Positions 34,212 to 41,749 of a DNA stretch of 64,000 nucleotides are shown one piece after another. Numbering within the stretch: the first letter of the stretch is position 1; each line of letters begins with the position of its first letter. Source of the stretch: Profundibacter sp033851955 (lineage in GTDB: Bacteria; Pseudomonadota; Alphaproteobacteria; Rhodobacterales; Rhodobacteraceae). The DNA lies in the NCBI GenBank assembly GCA_033851955.1, contig JAWSVK010000016.1, positions 1 through 64,000 on the forward strand, written 5' to 3'. Below the pieces are notes generated by a model. It made no database searches, had not been told where the DNA came from, and saw only the letters and a program-made list of their open reading frames with translations. A program made the position numbers and the translations under genes.

Positions 34212-35081
34212 ATGTCCGTTTCCCCCCCTCGCCCAAAAGGGCCGCCGCTCAATGCATTGCGCGCCTTCGAGGCTGCCGCGCGATTGGGAGGCTTTTCCAG
34301 CGCTGCGGATGAATTATGCGTGACGGCGGGGGCGATCACCCAGCAGATCAAATCACTAGAAGCCTGGATCGGTGCGCCCTTGTTTGAGCGCCACGCCCAA
34401 GGCGTGCAATTGACCAGTGCAGGGGCCGAGGTCGCGGCGGATTTCACAGCCGCCTTTGACGACCTTGGGCGGGCGGTTCAACGGATGCGCAGCAAAGCAG
34501 GTGCGCGGGTGTTGCAAATCGCAACCCTGCCCAGCATTGCGCAACTGTGGTTGTCCCCACGTCTGCCCGCCATTCGCCGTGCCTATCCAGATTTGACCTT
34601 CTCTGTCACAGCCCTTGAAGCGCCGCCAAATCTGCTGCGGTCTGGCTTCGACATGGCAATATTCTATTCAGACGCCGCCCCATCGGACCAACATATCCGG
34701 TTGCAGCGAGACGAGTTATTCCCAGTTTGCGCCCCGGAAGTTGCTGTCGGTTTGTCAAAACCCTCGGACCTTAACAACGCTGTATTAATCGGCGACGCGA
34801 CATGGGCACAGGATTGGGACATGTGGTTAGACGCAAAGGGCGGCGTACGTCCCGGACCCAGTTATTCGCTTTACAGCTTGGCGGTAGAAGAAGCGGTTCA
34901 AGGTGCAGGCGTTTTGATCGGGCATAGTGCCTTGGTGGCCGCGCATTTGGTCGCGGGCACCTTGCAGGCCCCCTTCAAGGTCCGCATCAAACTGGATCAA
35001 TACCTGTCCATAATACTGCCCCACGCCCCGCAATCAGGGGGTATTATGCCAGGCCTGTGCCAGATGTTGTCGCAGCCTTAA
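34212..35081 (+). CDS. LysR-family transcriptional regulator (GcvA-like)
   Basis: The protein has 289 residues. The winged helix-turn-helix PPLNALRAFEAAARLGGFSS with AITQQIKSLEAWIGAPLFER is typical of the GcvA/AmpR branch. The C-terminal periplasmic-binding-type effector domain follows, with SPRLPAIRRAYPDL near residue 115. It is divergent from the SHMT-like gene with a 101-bp gap, the classical arrangement for a LysR regulator and its target, so control of that gene is inferred. It ends one base before the deoD stop codon on the opposite strand. Confidence 0.9.
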   Translation: MSVSPPRPKGPPLNALRAFEAAARLGGFSSAADELCVTAGAITQQIKSLEAWIGAPLFERHAQGVQLTSAGAEVAADFTAAFDDLGRAVQRMRSKAGARVLQIATLPSIAQLWLSPRLPAIRRAYPDLTFSVTALEAPPNLLRSGFDMAIFYSDAAPSDQHIRLQRDELFPVCAPEVAVGLSKPSDLNNAVLIGDATWAQDWDMWLDAKGGVRPGPSYSLYSLAVEEAVQGAGVLIGHSALVAAHLVAGTLQAPFKVRIKLDQYLSIILPHAPQSGGIMPGLCQMLSQP

Positions 35082-35082
35082 C

Positions 35083-35787
35083 TCAAGCAAACGCAGCCTC
35101 TAGCGCGATTTCCACCATGTCGCCAAAGGATTTTTCGCGTTGGTCTGCGGGCAGGGCTTCGTTGGTGATCAGGTGGTCCGAAACCGTCAAAACCGCCAGC
35201 GTTCGACGGCCATGACGGGCGGCCAGATTATACAGCTCCGCGGCCTCCATCTCGACGCCCAAAATGCCGTGGCGCATCATTTGTTCGTTCAGATCGGGAC
35301 GCTCATCATAAAACACATCCGACGAGTAAATGCCGCCAACATGAGTGGCCACATCGCGCTTGCGTGAGGCGGAAACGGCGGCCTCAAGCAAGCCAAAATC
35401 CGCACAGGGCGCAAAGTTCACTTCTTTGAAAATGCCGCGCGACGGGGTCGACAGGGTGGTGGCCGTCATAGCGATGATCACATCGCGCACAGCGATATTT
35501 TCCTGCATCGCACCACAAGACCCGATCCGGATCAGGGTTTGCGCATTGAAACTGCTGATCAGCTCGTTGGCATAAATTGACAGACTTGGCATGCCCATAC
35601 CGGACCCTTGAATGGTGACGCGGTTGCCGTTCCAAGTGCCGGTAAAGCCCAACATACCACGCACTTCATTAACGCATTTGACGTCCATCAGAAACGTTTC
35701 AGCCGCCCACTTGGCGCGATACGGATCGCCCGGCATCAAAACGGTTTCGGCAATGTCTTCGGGGTTCGCACCAATGTGGATGGTCAT
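35083..35787 (-). CDS. deoD: Purine-nucleoside phosphorylase, DeoD type
   Basis: The protein has 234 residues, the usual length for hexameric DeoD. Motifs are HIGANPEDIAETVLMPGDP at the N-terminus, phosphate-site RIGSCGAMQ near residue 87, GVEMEAAELYNLA near residue 177, and the catalytic Asp region VSDHLITNE. It cleaves purine (deoxy)nucleosides to base and pentose-1-phosphate for salvage. No other nucleoside-catabolism genes are adjacent. Confidence 0.95.
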   Translation of the reverse strand: MTIHIGANPEDIAETVLMPGDPYRAKWAAETFLMDVKCVNEVRGMLGFTGTWNGNRVTIQGSGMGMPSLSIYANELISSFNAQTLIRIGSCGAMQENIAVRDVIIAMTATTLSTPSRGIFKEVNFAPCADFGLLEAAVSASRKRDVATHVGGIYSSDVFYDERPDLNEQMMRHGILGVEMEAAELYNLAARHGRRTLAVLTVSDHLITNEALPADQREKSFGDMVEIALEAAFA

Positions 35788-35857
35788 AGCGTGGCCTCTA
35801 TTTGTTGAACTGAGACCAGCCTATCCCGCTACCCATCTTGGCGAAAGTAAAAACCGT

Positions 35858-36385
35858 CTATGTTCGCGCGTGCTTGATCCAATCAGCAATCTGCCTTTTC
35901 AATTCTGCTTGCGTCATATCAGGCGGGATTGCGCTTTTTGGAATTGGATAGCTCTCTAAATCGCCAATCAGAACCAGTAACCCGTCACGGCCATCTATGA
36001 CATCCACAACATGGGTCCAATAAATTTCGGTGTAGCAACCAGGATGACGCATGCTCATTTTTTCAGCATCCAGTGTAACGGATTGTTCCCCTAAGCGGAT
36101 CGGCGTGTTCGCAATAGACCGCCAGCCTTTTCGAACCTGAACCCGCAGAAGTATGTAATAAAGGATAAGTGCACCGATCGCCGAAAATGCTATCCAATTG
36201 TAAGCACCCGTTTCGTATTTACGGTTCAAGAAAATTGCGCCCAAATACCCAAAAATAGCGAACACAATAAGCAACCGTTTAGCCGTGAGCAAAAAAGGAA
36301 AAAGCCTTTTGCGCATCGGTGCGATTGTTGCACGATGATCAAATTTAGTTTGATCTATAGTAAATGAAATAACATCCTTGGCCAC
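35858..36385 (-). CDS. YcxB-like membrane protein
   Basis: The protein has 175 residues with two transmembrane helices in the middle (LLIVFAIFGYLGAIFL and FSAIGALILYYILL). After them comes a PH-like beta-rich C-terminal part with TLDAEKMSMRHPGCYTEIYW and LLVLIGDLESYPIPKSAIP, the pattern of YcxB-like C-terminal domains. The function is unknown. It stands alone between deoD and rpsU, and its sequence is noticeably AT-richer than its neighbours. Confidence 0.65.
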   Translation of the reverse strand: MAKDVISFTIDQTKFDHRATIAPMRKRLFPFLLTAKRLLIVFAIFGYLGAIFLNRKYETGAYNWIAFSAIGALILYYILLRVQVRKGWRSIANTPIRLGEQSVTLDAEKMSMRHPGCYTEIYWTHVVDVIDGRDGLLVLIGDLESYPIPKSAIPPDMTQAELKRQIADWIKHART

Positions 36386-36461
36386 GCTAATACCTCTAAA
36401 TATGGCCCAATTGTCATTTGGGCGTCCACAAAAGTGTATACTTCACACTCGAGAAACAACA

Positions 36462-36486
36462 AACCCCCGAGGCTGAGCCGCGGGGG
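36462..36486 (-). terminator. Rho-independent terminator of rpsU
   Basis: ACCCCCG and CGGGGGT arms, with an inner GGC/GCC pairing around TGA, form a strong hairpin 53 bp past the rpsU stop. On the minus strand it is followed by TTTGTTGTTTC, a good U-rich tail. Confidence 0.85.
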
Positions 36487-36538
36487 TCTATATCGGCAAC
36501 CCGAAGGCCACCTATTCGCATGTCGCTGAGGGGATGAT

Positions 36539-36745
36539 TTACATCATACCTTCGCGCTGAAGTTTCTTACGAGCCAGCTTGCGAGAGCGACGAATCGCTT
36601 CGGCTTTCTGACGCGCTTTTTTCTCGGACGGCTTTTCGTACGCTGTACGAAGTTTCATCTCACGAAAAACACCTTCGCGCTGAAGTTTCTTCTTCAGGGC
36701 ACGAAGCGCTTGATCGACATTGTTATCACGAACACTTACCTGCAT
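36539..36745 (-). CDS. rpsU: 30S ribosomal protein S21
   Basis: The protein has 68 residues. The start is fixed at the ATG at 36745 (MQVSVRDNNVDQALRALKKK), preceded by AGGAAGGTGG; the longer open frame upstream is spurious. S21 is a small, highly basic subunit protein important for initiation. The Shine-Dalgarno region lies in a possible GTGG/CCAC mini-hairpin next to the start, which could modulate translation. It is divergent from COQ9, an arrangement shared across many alphaproteobacteria. Confidence 0.96.
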   Translation of the reverse strand: MQVSVRDNNVDQALRALKKKLQREGVFREMKLRTAYEKPSEKKARQKAEAIRRSRKLARKKLQREGMM

Positions 36746-36842
36746 GTGGTTACACCACCTTCCTAGGTTAGATTTGCAAAAAGTTGCAGGAAATGGCCCT
36801 ATACCAAGGTAAGCTTCGCCTGTCCAGTTAGGAGATTCGATC

Positions 36843-37547
36843 ATGACCCAGTCATCACCCCCAAAAGACGCCCTAATGGCGGCAATCCTACCCCATGTGG
36901 CCTTTGATGGATGGTCCAACGCCAGCTTTCAAATGGCGGTGGCGGATACGGGTCTGGACCCTGTGGTTGCACAAGCGATCTGCCCGCGTGGGGCCGTGGA
37001 TTTGGCGCTGGCCTATCACAAACACGGCGATGCCCTGATGTTAGAGCGGTTCGCTGCGGCTGATATGACCGAGACGCGGTATCGCGACAAGATTTCGGCG
37101 CTTGTTCGGATGCGGCTTGAGGTGGCGGACGACAAAGAAATCGTGCGCAAGGCCAGCGCATTGTTTGCCTTGCCCAAGTATGCTGGCGACGGTGCCAAGC
37201 TGATTTGGGACACTTGCGATGCGATCTGGAACGTTCTAGGCGACACATCCGATGACATCAATTGGTACACGAAAAGGGCAACGTTATCCGGTGTTTACGG
37301 ATCAACAGTACTGTTTTGGTTAGGGGACGAGAGCGCCGAAAATACTGAAACATGGGCATTTTTGGAACGCCGCATTGAAAACGTGATGCAGATCGAAAAA
37401 CTCAAAGCAGGTGTGCGGGGCAACCCCGTGTTGAAGGGGTTGTTTGCTGGGCCGCTCTGGGCCATGAGTAAGGTCAAAGCCCCAAACGTCGCGCCAATGC
37501 AAGATGTGCCAGGGCGCTGGGATATGGACAAGGAACCTGCGAAATGA
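36843..37547 (+). CDS. COQ9 family protein
   Basis: The protein has 234 residues. It shows the COQ9 pattern: ILPHVAFDGWSNASFQMAVA at the N-terminus (TetR-like helices) and WYTKRATLSGVYGSTVLFWL near residue 140, the conserved lipid-binding region. COQ9 binds ubiquinone intermediates and assists COQ7-type hydroxylation. It overlaps the following quinone oxidoreductase gene by 4 bp (ATGA), a fitting functional neighbour. Confidence 0.9.
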   Translation: MTQSSPPKDALMAAILPHVAFDGWSNASFQMAVADTGLDPVVAQAICPRGAVDLALAYHKHGDALMLERFAAADMTETRYRDKISALVRMRLEVADDKEIVRKASALFALPKYAGDGAKLIWDTCDAIWNVLGDTSDDINWYTKRATLSGVYGSTVLFWLGDESAENTETWAFLERRIENVMQIEKLKAGVRGNPVLKGLFAGPLWAMSKVKAPNVAPMQDVPGRWDMDKEPAK

Positions 37548-38533
37548 GCCTTCCACAAACGATGCGTGCTGTTGAAATTACTAAAGCGGGTGGGCCCGAA
37601 GTTTTGCAGATTTGCGAGCGTCCTGTGCCGACGCCTGCATACGGCGAAATCTTGATTCGACTGGCCTATGCCGGTGTAAATCGCCCCGATGCGCTGCAAC
37701 GCGCCGGTAGCTATGCGCCGCCCCCAACCGCAAGCGATTTGCCGGGTCTTGAGGGCTCGGGAGAGGTCGTCGCCGTGGGCGAGGGCGTCACGGAATGGGC
37801 TATGGGCGATTCGGTTTGCGCGCTTCTGCCAGGTGGTGGCTACGCCGAATATGTGACCTGTGCGGCCAAACACGCGCTGCCCGTGCCTGCGGGCATGTCG
37901 ATGAAGCTGGCGGCGTGTTTGCCGGAAACCTTTTTCACGGTCTGGTCCAACGTGTTCATGCGTGGAGCCTTGCAAGCCGGCGAACGGTTCTTGGTGCATG
38001 GCGGCTCGTCGGGCATTGGCACGACTGCGATCCAGCTGGCCAACGCCTTTGGCGCGCGCGTGTTCACCACGGCGGGTTCCGACGCGAAATGCACGGTCTG
38101 CACCGATCTAGGGGCCGAACGGGCCGTGAATTACCGCGAGGATGATTTCGTGGCGGTGATGAAGGACGCGGGCGGCGCTGACTTGATTTTGGACATGGTC
38201 GGTGGCGACTACATCCCGCGCAACATCACGGCGCTGGCGGACGAGGGACGCCTGGTACAGATCGCGTTTTTGACGGGGCCAAAGGTGGAGCTGAACTTTG
38301 CTCAAATCATGATGCGCCGACTGGTCGTGACCGGCAGCACCCTGCGCCCACAAAGCGATCTGGCCAAAGCACGGATTGCAGATCAACTGCGAGAGAAGGT
38401 CTGGCCGCTACTGGACGCAGGCACGATTGCCCCGGTGATGGACAGCGAATTCGCGCTGGCGAATGCTGCCAAAGCTCACGCCCGCATCGAGGACGGCGAC
38501 CACATCGGCAAGATCGTTTTGAAGGTCAGCTAG
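37544..38533 (+). CDS. NAD(P)H quinone oxidoreductase, zinc-independent MDR family (QOR/PIG3)
   Basis: The protein has 329 residues. The GroES-like N-terminal half includes GVNRPDALQRAGSYAPPP, and the NADPH-binding half has FLVHGGSSGIGTTAIQLA near residue 147. No catalytic or structural zinc Cys cluster is present, consistent with the quinone reductase/PIG3 branch. It reduces quinones or enones with NADPH. It overlaps COQ9 upstream by 4 bp, and its stop codon overlaps that of the convergent RNase T2 gene. Confidence 0.9.
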   Translation: MSLPQTMRAVEITKAGGPEVLQICERPVPTPAYGEILIRLAYAGVNRPDALQRAGSYAPPPTASDLPGLEGSGEVVAVGEGVTEWAMGDSVCALLPGGGYAEYVTCAAKHALPVPAGMSMKLAACLPETFFTVWSNVFMRGALQAGERFLVHGGSSGIGTTAIQLANAFGARVFTTAGSDAKCTVCTDLGAERAVNYREDDFVAVMKDAGGADLILDMVGGDYIPRNITALADEGRLVQIAFLTGPKVELNFAQIMMRRLVVTGSTLRPQSDLAKARIADQLREKVWPLLDAGTIAPVMDSEFALANAAKAHARIEDGDHIGKIVLKVS

Positions 38534-39171
38534 CGGATAGGATCGAACAAAGCATTCGTCATTGAACAATCCTTGATCGCGTCGGATCCGCAAACCCTTG
38601 GTCCCAGATCCTTGGTCAAACACAGCCGCGCCTCTTGGATGCGGCCTCGTTTGCAGGTGATTGTTATCATATTGGTGGACCAGTCAGGGTTGGATTGCAG
38701 GAACGCGTCCTCGATCACCGAGGCGGGCAGTTTGACTGTGTGATCCAGCTTGCGCAGCACCGGCGGGCGCACCACGGCATCGTAGGCACGGCGCGCTGTG
38801 GCAAAGTAATCTGCCGAGGTCAGACCGGAACAGCGCCCATGCTTTTTCCATTGATGCCACGCCAACCCGCCCGAGGCCATGATGTCGGCCATCGCATTGG
38901 TTTCCCCGCGCGATGGAGGCCGCGCTGAGGTGTTGCAATGGCTCGGGTAACCCACCTCAAATTGTGGCCACAGCCCGTGCATGATCCAACCATAGTCGTG
39001 GCGTGGGTCGCATTGCTCCGAACCCCGCGCATCGCCCTCATTCGCGCACCAATTCGGTGACCAAGACAGCGCCAAAACATAGTAGTCAAAATCGCCGGAC
39101 CGTTCCCCGTCGGCCCAAGCCGCGGGGGTGAACAGGCTTGCAATAAGCGCGATTGGCCAAATTGAACGCAT
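38530..39171 (-). CDS. Secreted ribonuclease T2
   Basis: The protein has 213 residues with a signal peptide (MRSIWPIALIASLFTPAAWA). Both catalytic segments of the T2 family are intact: CAS-1 WIMHGLWPQ near residue 62 and CAS-2 WHQWKKHGRCS near residue 105, with the catalytic His residues. At least eight Cys suggest several disulfides. It would act in the periplasm or medium as a broad-specificity endoribonuclease for nutrient scavenging. It converges on the quinone oxidoreductase with overlapping stop codons. Confidence 0.93.
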   Translation of the reverse strand: MRSIWPIALIASLFTPAAWADGERSGDFDYYVLALSWSPNWCANEGDARGSEQCDPRHDYGWIMHGLWPQFEVGYPSHCNTSARPPSRGETNAMADIMASGGLAWHQWKKHGRCSGLTSADYFATARRAYDAVVRPPVLRKLDHTVKLPASVIEDAFLQSNPDWSTNMITITCKRGRIQEARLCLTKDLGPRVCGSDAIKDCSMTNALFDPIR

Positions 39172-39295
39172 TTACTCTTTCCTCTTTCAGTTAGGCGCAG
39201 TATATAGCGTTTAAGTTCCCCTACAATGTGAACCCGCTTCAAGCCGAAGCTGCCCATTCAAGGGTGTAGGGAAGTTATGCTTTAGGAGTTTTAAA

Positions 39296-40039
39296 ATGGC
39301 TAAACCGATCATGGCAAAAGCTACCGCCGTTTGGCTGGTGGACAACACAACGCTGACCTTCAAACAGGTCGCGGATTTTTGCGAATTGCACGAACTTGAG
39401 GTGCAGGGCATTGCTGATGGTGATGTGGCCGCAGGCGTGAAAGGGTTTGACCCGATTTCAAACAACCAGTTGACCCGCGAAGAAATTGAAGCCGCTGAAG
39501 CTGACTCAAAACACAAACTGAAGCTCAAGTTTTATGCCGCCGCCGAGGGCGAAGAAAAGCGTCGTGGGCCACGCTATACGCCGCTGTCCAAGCGCCAAGA
39601 TCGTCCAGCGTCCATTCTGTGGTTGGTGAAGTTCCACCCCGAATTGGCCGACGCGCAAATCAGCAAACTGGTTGGCACAACCAAGCCTACCATTAAAGCA
39701 TTGCGTGAACGCACCCACTGGAACATCGCCAACATTCAACCAATTGACCCTGTGGCGCTGGGCCTGTGTAAACAGGTCGAGTTGGATGCAGCCGTGCAAA
39801 AAGCCAACTTGAAAAAGGCCAAAGAGGGCGGCGTGATGTCGGATGACGAGCGTCGCAAACTGGTGTCGACTGAGCAATCTTTAGGTGCACCAGAAGAGCC
39901 CAAGATGCCAACTTCGATCGCGGGCCTCGAGACCTTTACGCTGGCCGACGACACACCCGAGCCGGAAGAAAAGCACGTGGACGCTGACAGCCTGTTCAAT
40001 CTGCCTGACAATGATGATGAGGGCGAAGACGCCAAATAG
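39296..40039 (+). CDS. DUF1013 protein, predicted DNA-binding regulator
   Basis: The protein has 247 residues. The family block AKATAVWLVDNTTLTFKQVA with FCELHELEVQGIADGD is at the N-terminus and resembles a helix-turn-helix. A middle block reads GPRYTPLSKRQDRPASILWL, followed by ISKLVGTTKPTIKALRERTH, a second HTH-like segment. The tail is acidic. DUF1013 proteins are conserved across alphaproteobacteria and are regarded as transcription regulators; targets are unknown to me. A strong terminator follows. Confidence 0.88.
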   Translation: MAKPIMAKATAVWLVDNTTLTFKQVADFCELHELEVQGIADGDVAAGVKGFDPISNNQLTREEIEAAEADSKHKLKLKFYAAAEGEEKRRGPRYTPLSKRQDRPASILWLVKFHPELADAQISKLVGTTKPTIKALRERTHWNIANIQPIDPVALGLCKQVELDAAVQKANLKKAKEGGVMSDDERRKLVSTEQSLGAPEEPKMPTSIAGLETFTLADDTPEPEEKHVDADSLFNLPDNDDEGEDAK

Positions 40040-40060
40040 CACCGTTGATCATATGCATGA

Positions 40061-40097
40061 AAAATGTGCCCCGTGGAGTTTTCGCGGGGCATTTTAT
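40061..40097 (+). terminator. Rho-independent terminator of the DUF1013 gene
   Basis: TGCCCCG (40067-40073) and CGGGGCA (40085-40091) form a 7-bp GC stem flanked by AAAA upstream and TTTTATAT downstream. It lies 28 bp past the stop codon. Confidence 0.88.
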
Positions 40098-40101
40098 ATG
40101 G

Positions 40102-40544
40102 TCAACCGCTGATGGCATCCGCACTCAGATCCATGTCATCGGCGCTAATCTCGAGCAAGCCAAATCGCATTTGATCCCCCCCCCAATTTTGCTTGCCACT
40201 GGTGAACGACAGCTGATCTAACAAGGTGCGGATTGGGGCGCCATTGGCGTTTTGCCGGTTAACATCGCTTCGAAGTGGGTGAAAGCTGCCGTCGGTCATT
40301 GCCCCTTGATATGGATCGCCCGCGCGCGCTACTCCGATTGCTGAAAAGGACTGCAACCCATCCTTTTTCGCACCAGGACAGAGGGGCTGTAGTATGTCAC
40401 GTGATCGCCAGCCTGGATGCGCTTTAAGGGCGACAGTTTGCCATGGCTCACTTGCATGAAACCTTGCGCATCGCCGACGCGAACCTGTTCTGCAGACGCG
40501 ACCGCAACCCAATTTGTTGTATTCTTATCCAATAGACTTCGCAT
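40102..40544 (-). pseudogene. EVE-domain protein with a single-base frameshift
   Basis: The first part, NWVAVASAEQVRVGDAQGFM and then GDHVTYYSPSVLVRK, is the N-terminal half of an EVE (PUA-like) domain. The frame then runs into a stop. In another frame the domain resumes with DGLQSFSAIGVARAGDPYQG and GSFHPLRSDVNRQ through to the end. Restoring one A in the A5 run (T5 at 40364-40368 on the plus strand) gives a continuous protein reading VRKKDGLQSF. EVE domains bind modified bases in DNA or RNA. The lesion is in a homopolymer, so it may be a true mutation or a sequencing error. The ATG at 40544 is the likely start. Confidence 0.82.
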
Positions 40545-40613
40545 GGTTTTAATAGTGCGTGCATAGATCAGCATCTTGTCAGGAAACGTCAGCAAGTGGG
40601 GGCACGCAAAAAT

Positions 40614-41213
40614 TTAGAAGCTTTTTCGTGCTTTTAAAGCCGCCGATATGGTGCCATCGTCCAGATAATCCAACTCGCCACCAATCGGAACGCCCTGCGC
40701 TAATGTGGTGATGGTAACGCCTGTGCCATCCAATTCATCCGCAATATAGTGTGCAGTGGTTTGGCCATCTATGGTGGCGTTCAAGGCCAAAATTACTTCG
40801 GTAATGTTTTCAGCCGCCACGCGGTTGCGCAGTTTGGGGATTTGCAAATCATCCGGTCCAACCGCATCCAGTGCAGACAGGGTGCCGCCCAAGACGTGGT
40901 AGCGACCTTTGAACACGCCTGCGCGTTCCATTGCCCATAAATCGGCGACATCCTCAACCACGCATAATTCACCAATGGCGCGTTTTTCAGTCGAGCAAAT
41001 TTCGCAGATGTCGGTGGTGCCGACATTGCCGCAGTTTAAACACTCACGGGCTGTCACCGCGACCTCGGACAAAACATCAGCTAACGGGGTCATCAACAGC
41101 GCGCGTTTCTTGATCATGTGCAACACGGCACGGCGCGCCGAGCGCGGGCCAAGGCCCGGCAACTTGGCCATCAGCTCGATCAGGTTCTCAATGTCGCGTG
41201 TCGCGTTGCTCAT
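40614..41213 (-). CDS. recR: Recombination protein RecR
   Basis: The protein has 199 residues, full length. It has the helix-hairpin-helix LIELMAKLPGLGPRSARRAV, the zinc finger CLNCGNVGTTDICEIC near residue 57, and a Toprim domain beginning LCVVEDVADLWAMERAG. RecR acts with RecF/RecO to load RecA at gaps. It lies downstream of dnaX and ybaB in the conserved order. Confidence 0.96.
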   Translation of the reverse strand: MSNATRDIENLIELMAKLPGLGPRSARRAVLHMIKKRALLMTPLADVLSEVAVTARECLNCGNVGTTDICEICSTEKRAIGELCVVEDVADLWAMERAGVFKGRYHVLGGTLSALDAVGPDDLQIPKLRNRVAAENITEVILALNATIDGQTTAHYIADELDGTGVTITTLAQGVPIGGELDYLDDGTISAALKARKSF

Positions 41214-41220
41214 ACCCGGC

Positions 41221-41255
41221 CCCTGTTTCTTCTTTTTCTAAATATCCCTGCGCAG
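41221..41255 (-). repeat. GATATTT/purine-rich intergenic element, copy 2
   Basis: Read on the minus strand this gap gives GCGCAGGGATATTTAGAAAA followed by AGAAGAAACAGGG. It matches the layout of the element at 10357-10395 (GC-rich, GGGATATTT, then A/G-rich). It lies between ybaB and recR and supplies the purine-rich region just before recR. Confidence 0.35.
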
Positions 41256-41284
41256 CGCGCATAGATACTCTTATGGTCCGCGTG

Positions 41285-41620
41285 CTAAAAAGGTAGCTTC
41301 ATGTCGGCAGGCAGGCCCAAACCTTCGGTCAGCTTTGACATTTCACGTTGCGAACGATCCGCCGCCTTGGCCTGCGCGTCTTTGATCGCGGCCAGTATCA
41401 AATCTTCAACGACCTCTTTTTCGTCGGGGTGAAAAATTGAGGGATCAATGTCGAGCGCCGTCAGATCGCCCTTGGCGGTTGCTGTTGCTTTGACCAAACC
41501 AGCACCGGACTCGCCAGTCACAGTGATGTTGTTCATCTCATCCTGAAGCACCCCCATCTTTTCCTGCATGTCTTTTGCAGTTTTCATCATGTTGGCCATG
41601 TCGCCCATGCCTTTAAACAT
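41285..41620 (-). CDS. ybaB: YbaB/EbfC-family nucleoid-associated protein
   Basis: The protein has 111 residues. The N-terminal Met-rich helix (MFKGMGDMANMMKTAKDMQ) and the motif ITVTGESGAGLVKATATAKG define the family. YbaB proteins form tweezers-like dimers that bind DNA and are usually encoded between dnaX and recR, exactly as here. Cotranscription with both is likely. Confidence 0.95.
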   Translation of the reverse strand: MFKGMGDMANMMKTAKDMQEKMGVLQDEMNNITVTGESGAGLVKATATAKGDLTALDIDPSIFHPDEKEVVEDLILAAIKDAQAKAADRSQREMSKLTEGLGLPADMKLPF

Positions 41621-41749
41621 ATTGATAGTCTCCTGTTTTTCGTAGGTTGGCTTATAGATACGGATGGCGATCCGGTTTCACAAGGTCGCACCAAAGAGAT
41701 TAGAGGCGCTGCCGTGCGGGCAGGTATTTAGGGCAAGAAGAAGGGTGGC

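Noticed and set aside
36746..36919. Upstream extension of rpsU to 126 codons
   Set aside because: S21 has a fixed length near 68-71 residues, and a strong AGGAAGGTGG precedes the ATG at 36745; the extension overlaps COQ9.
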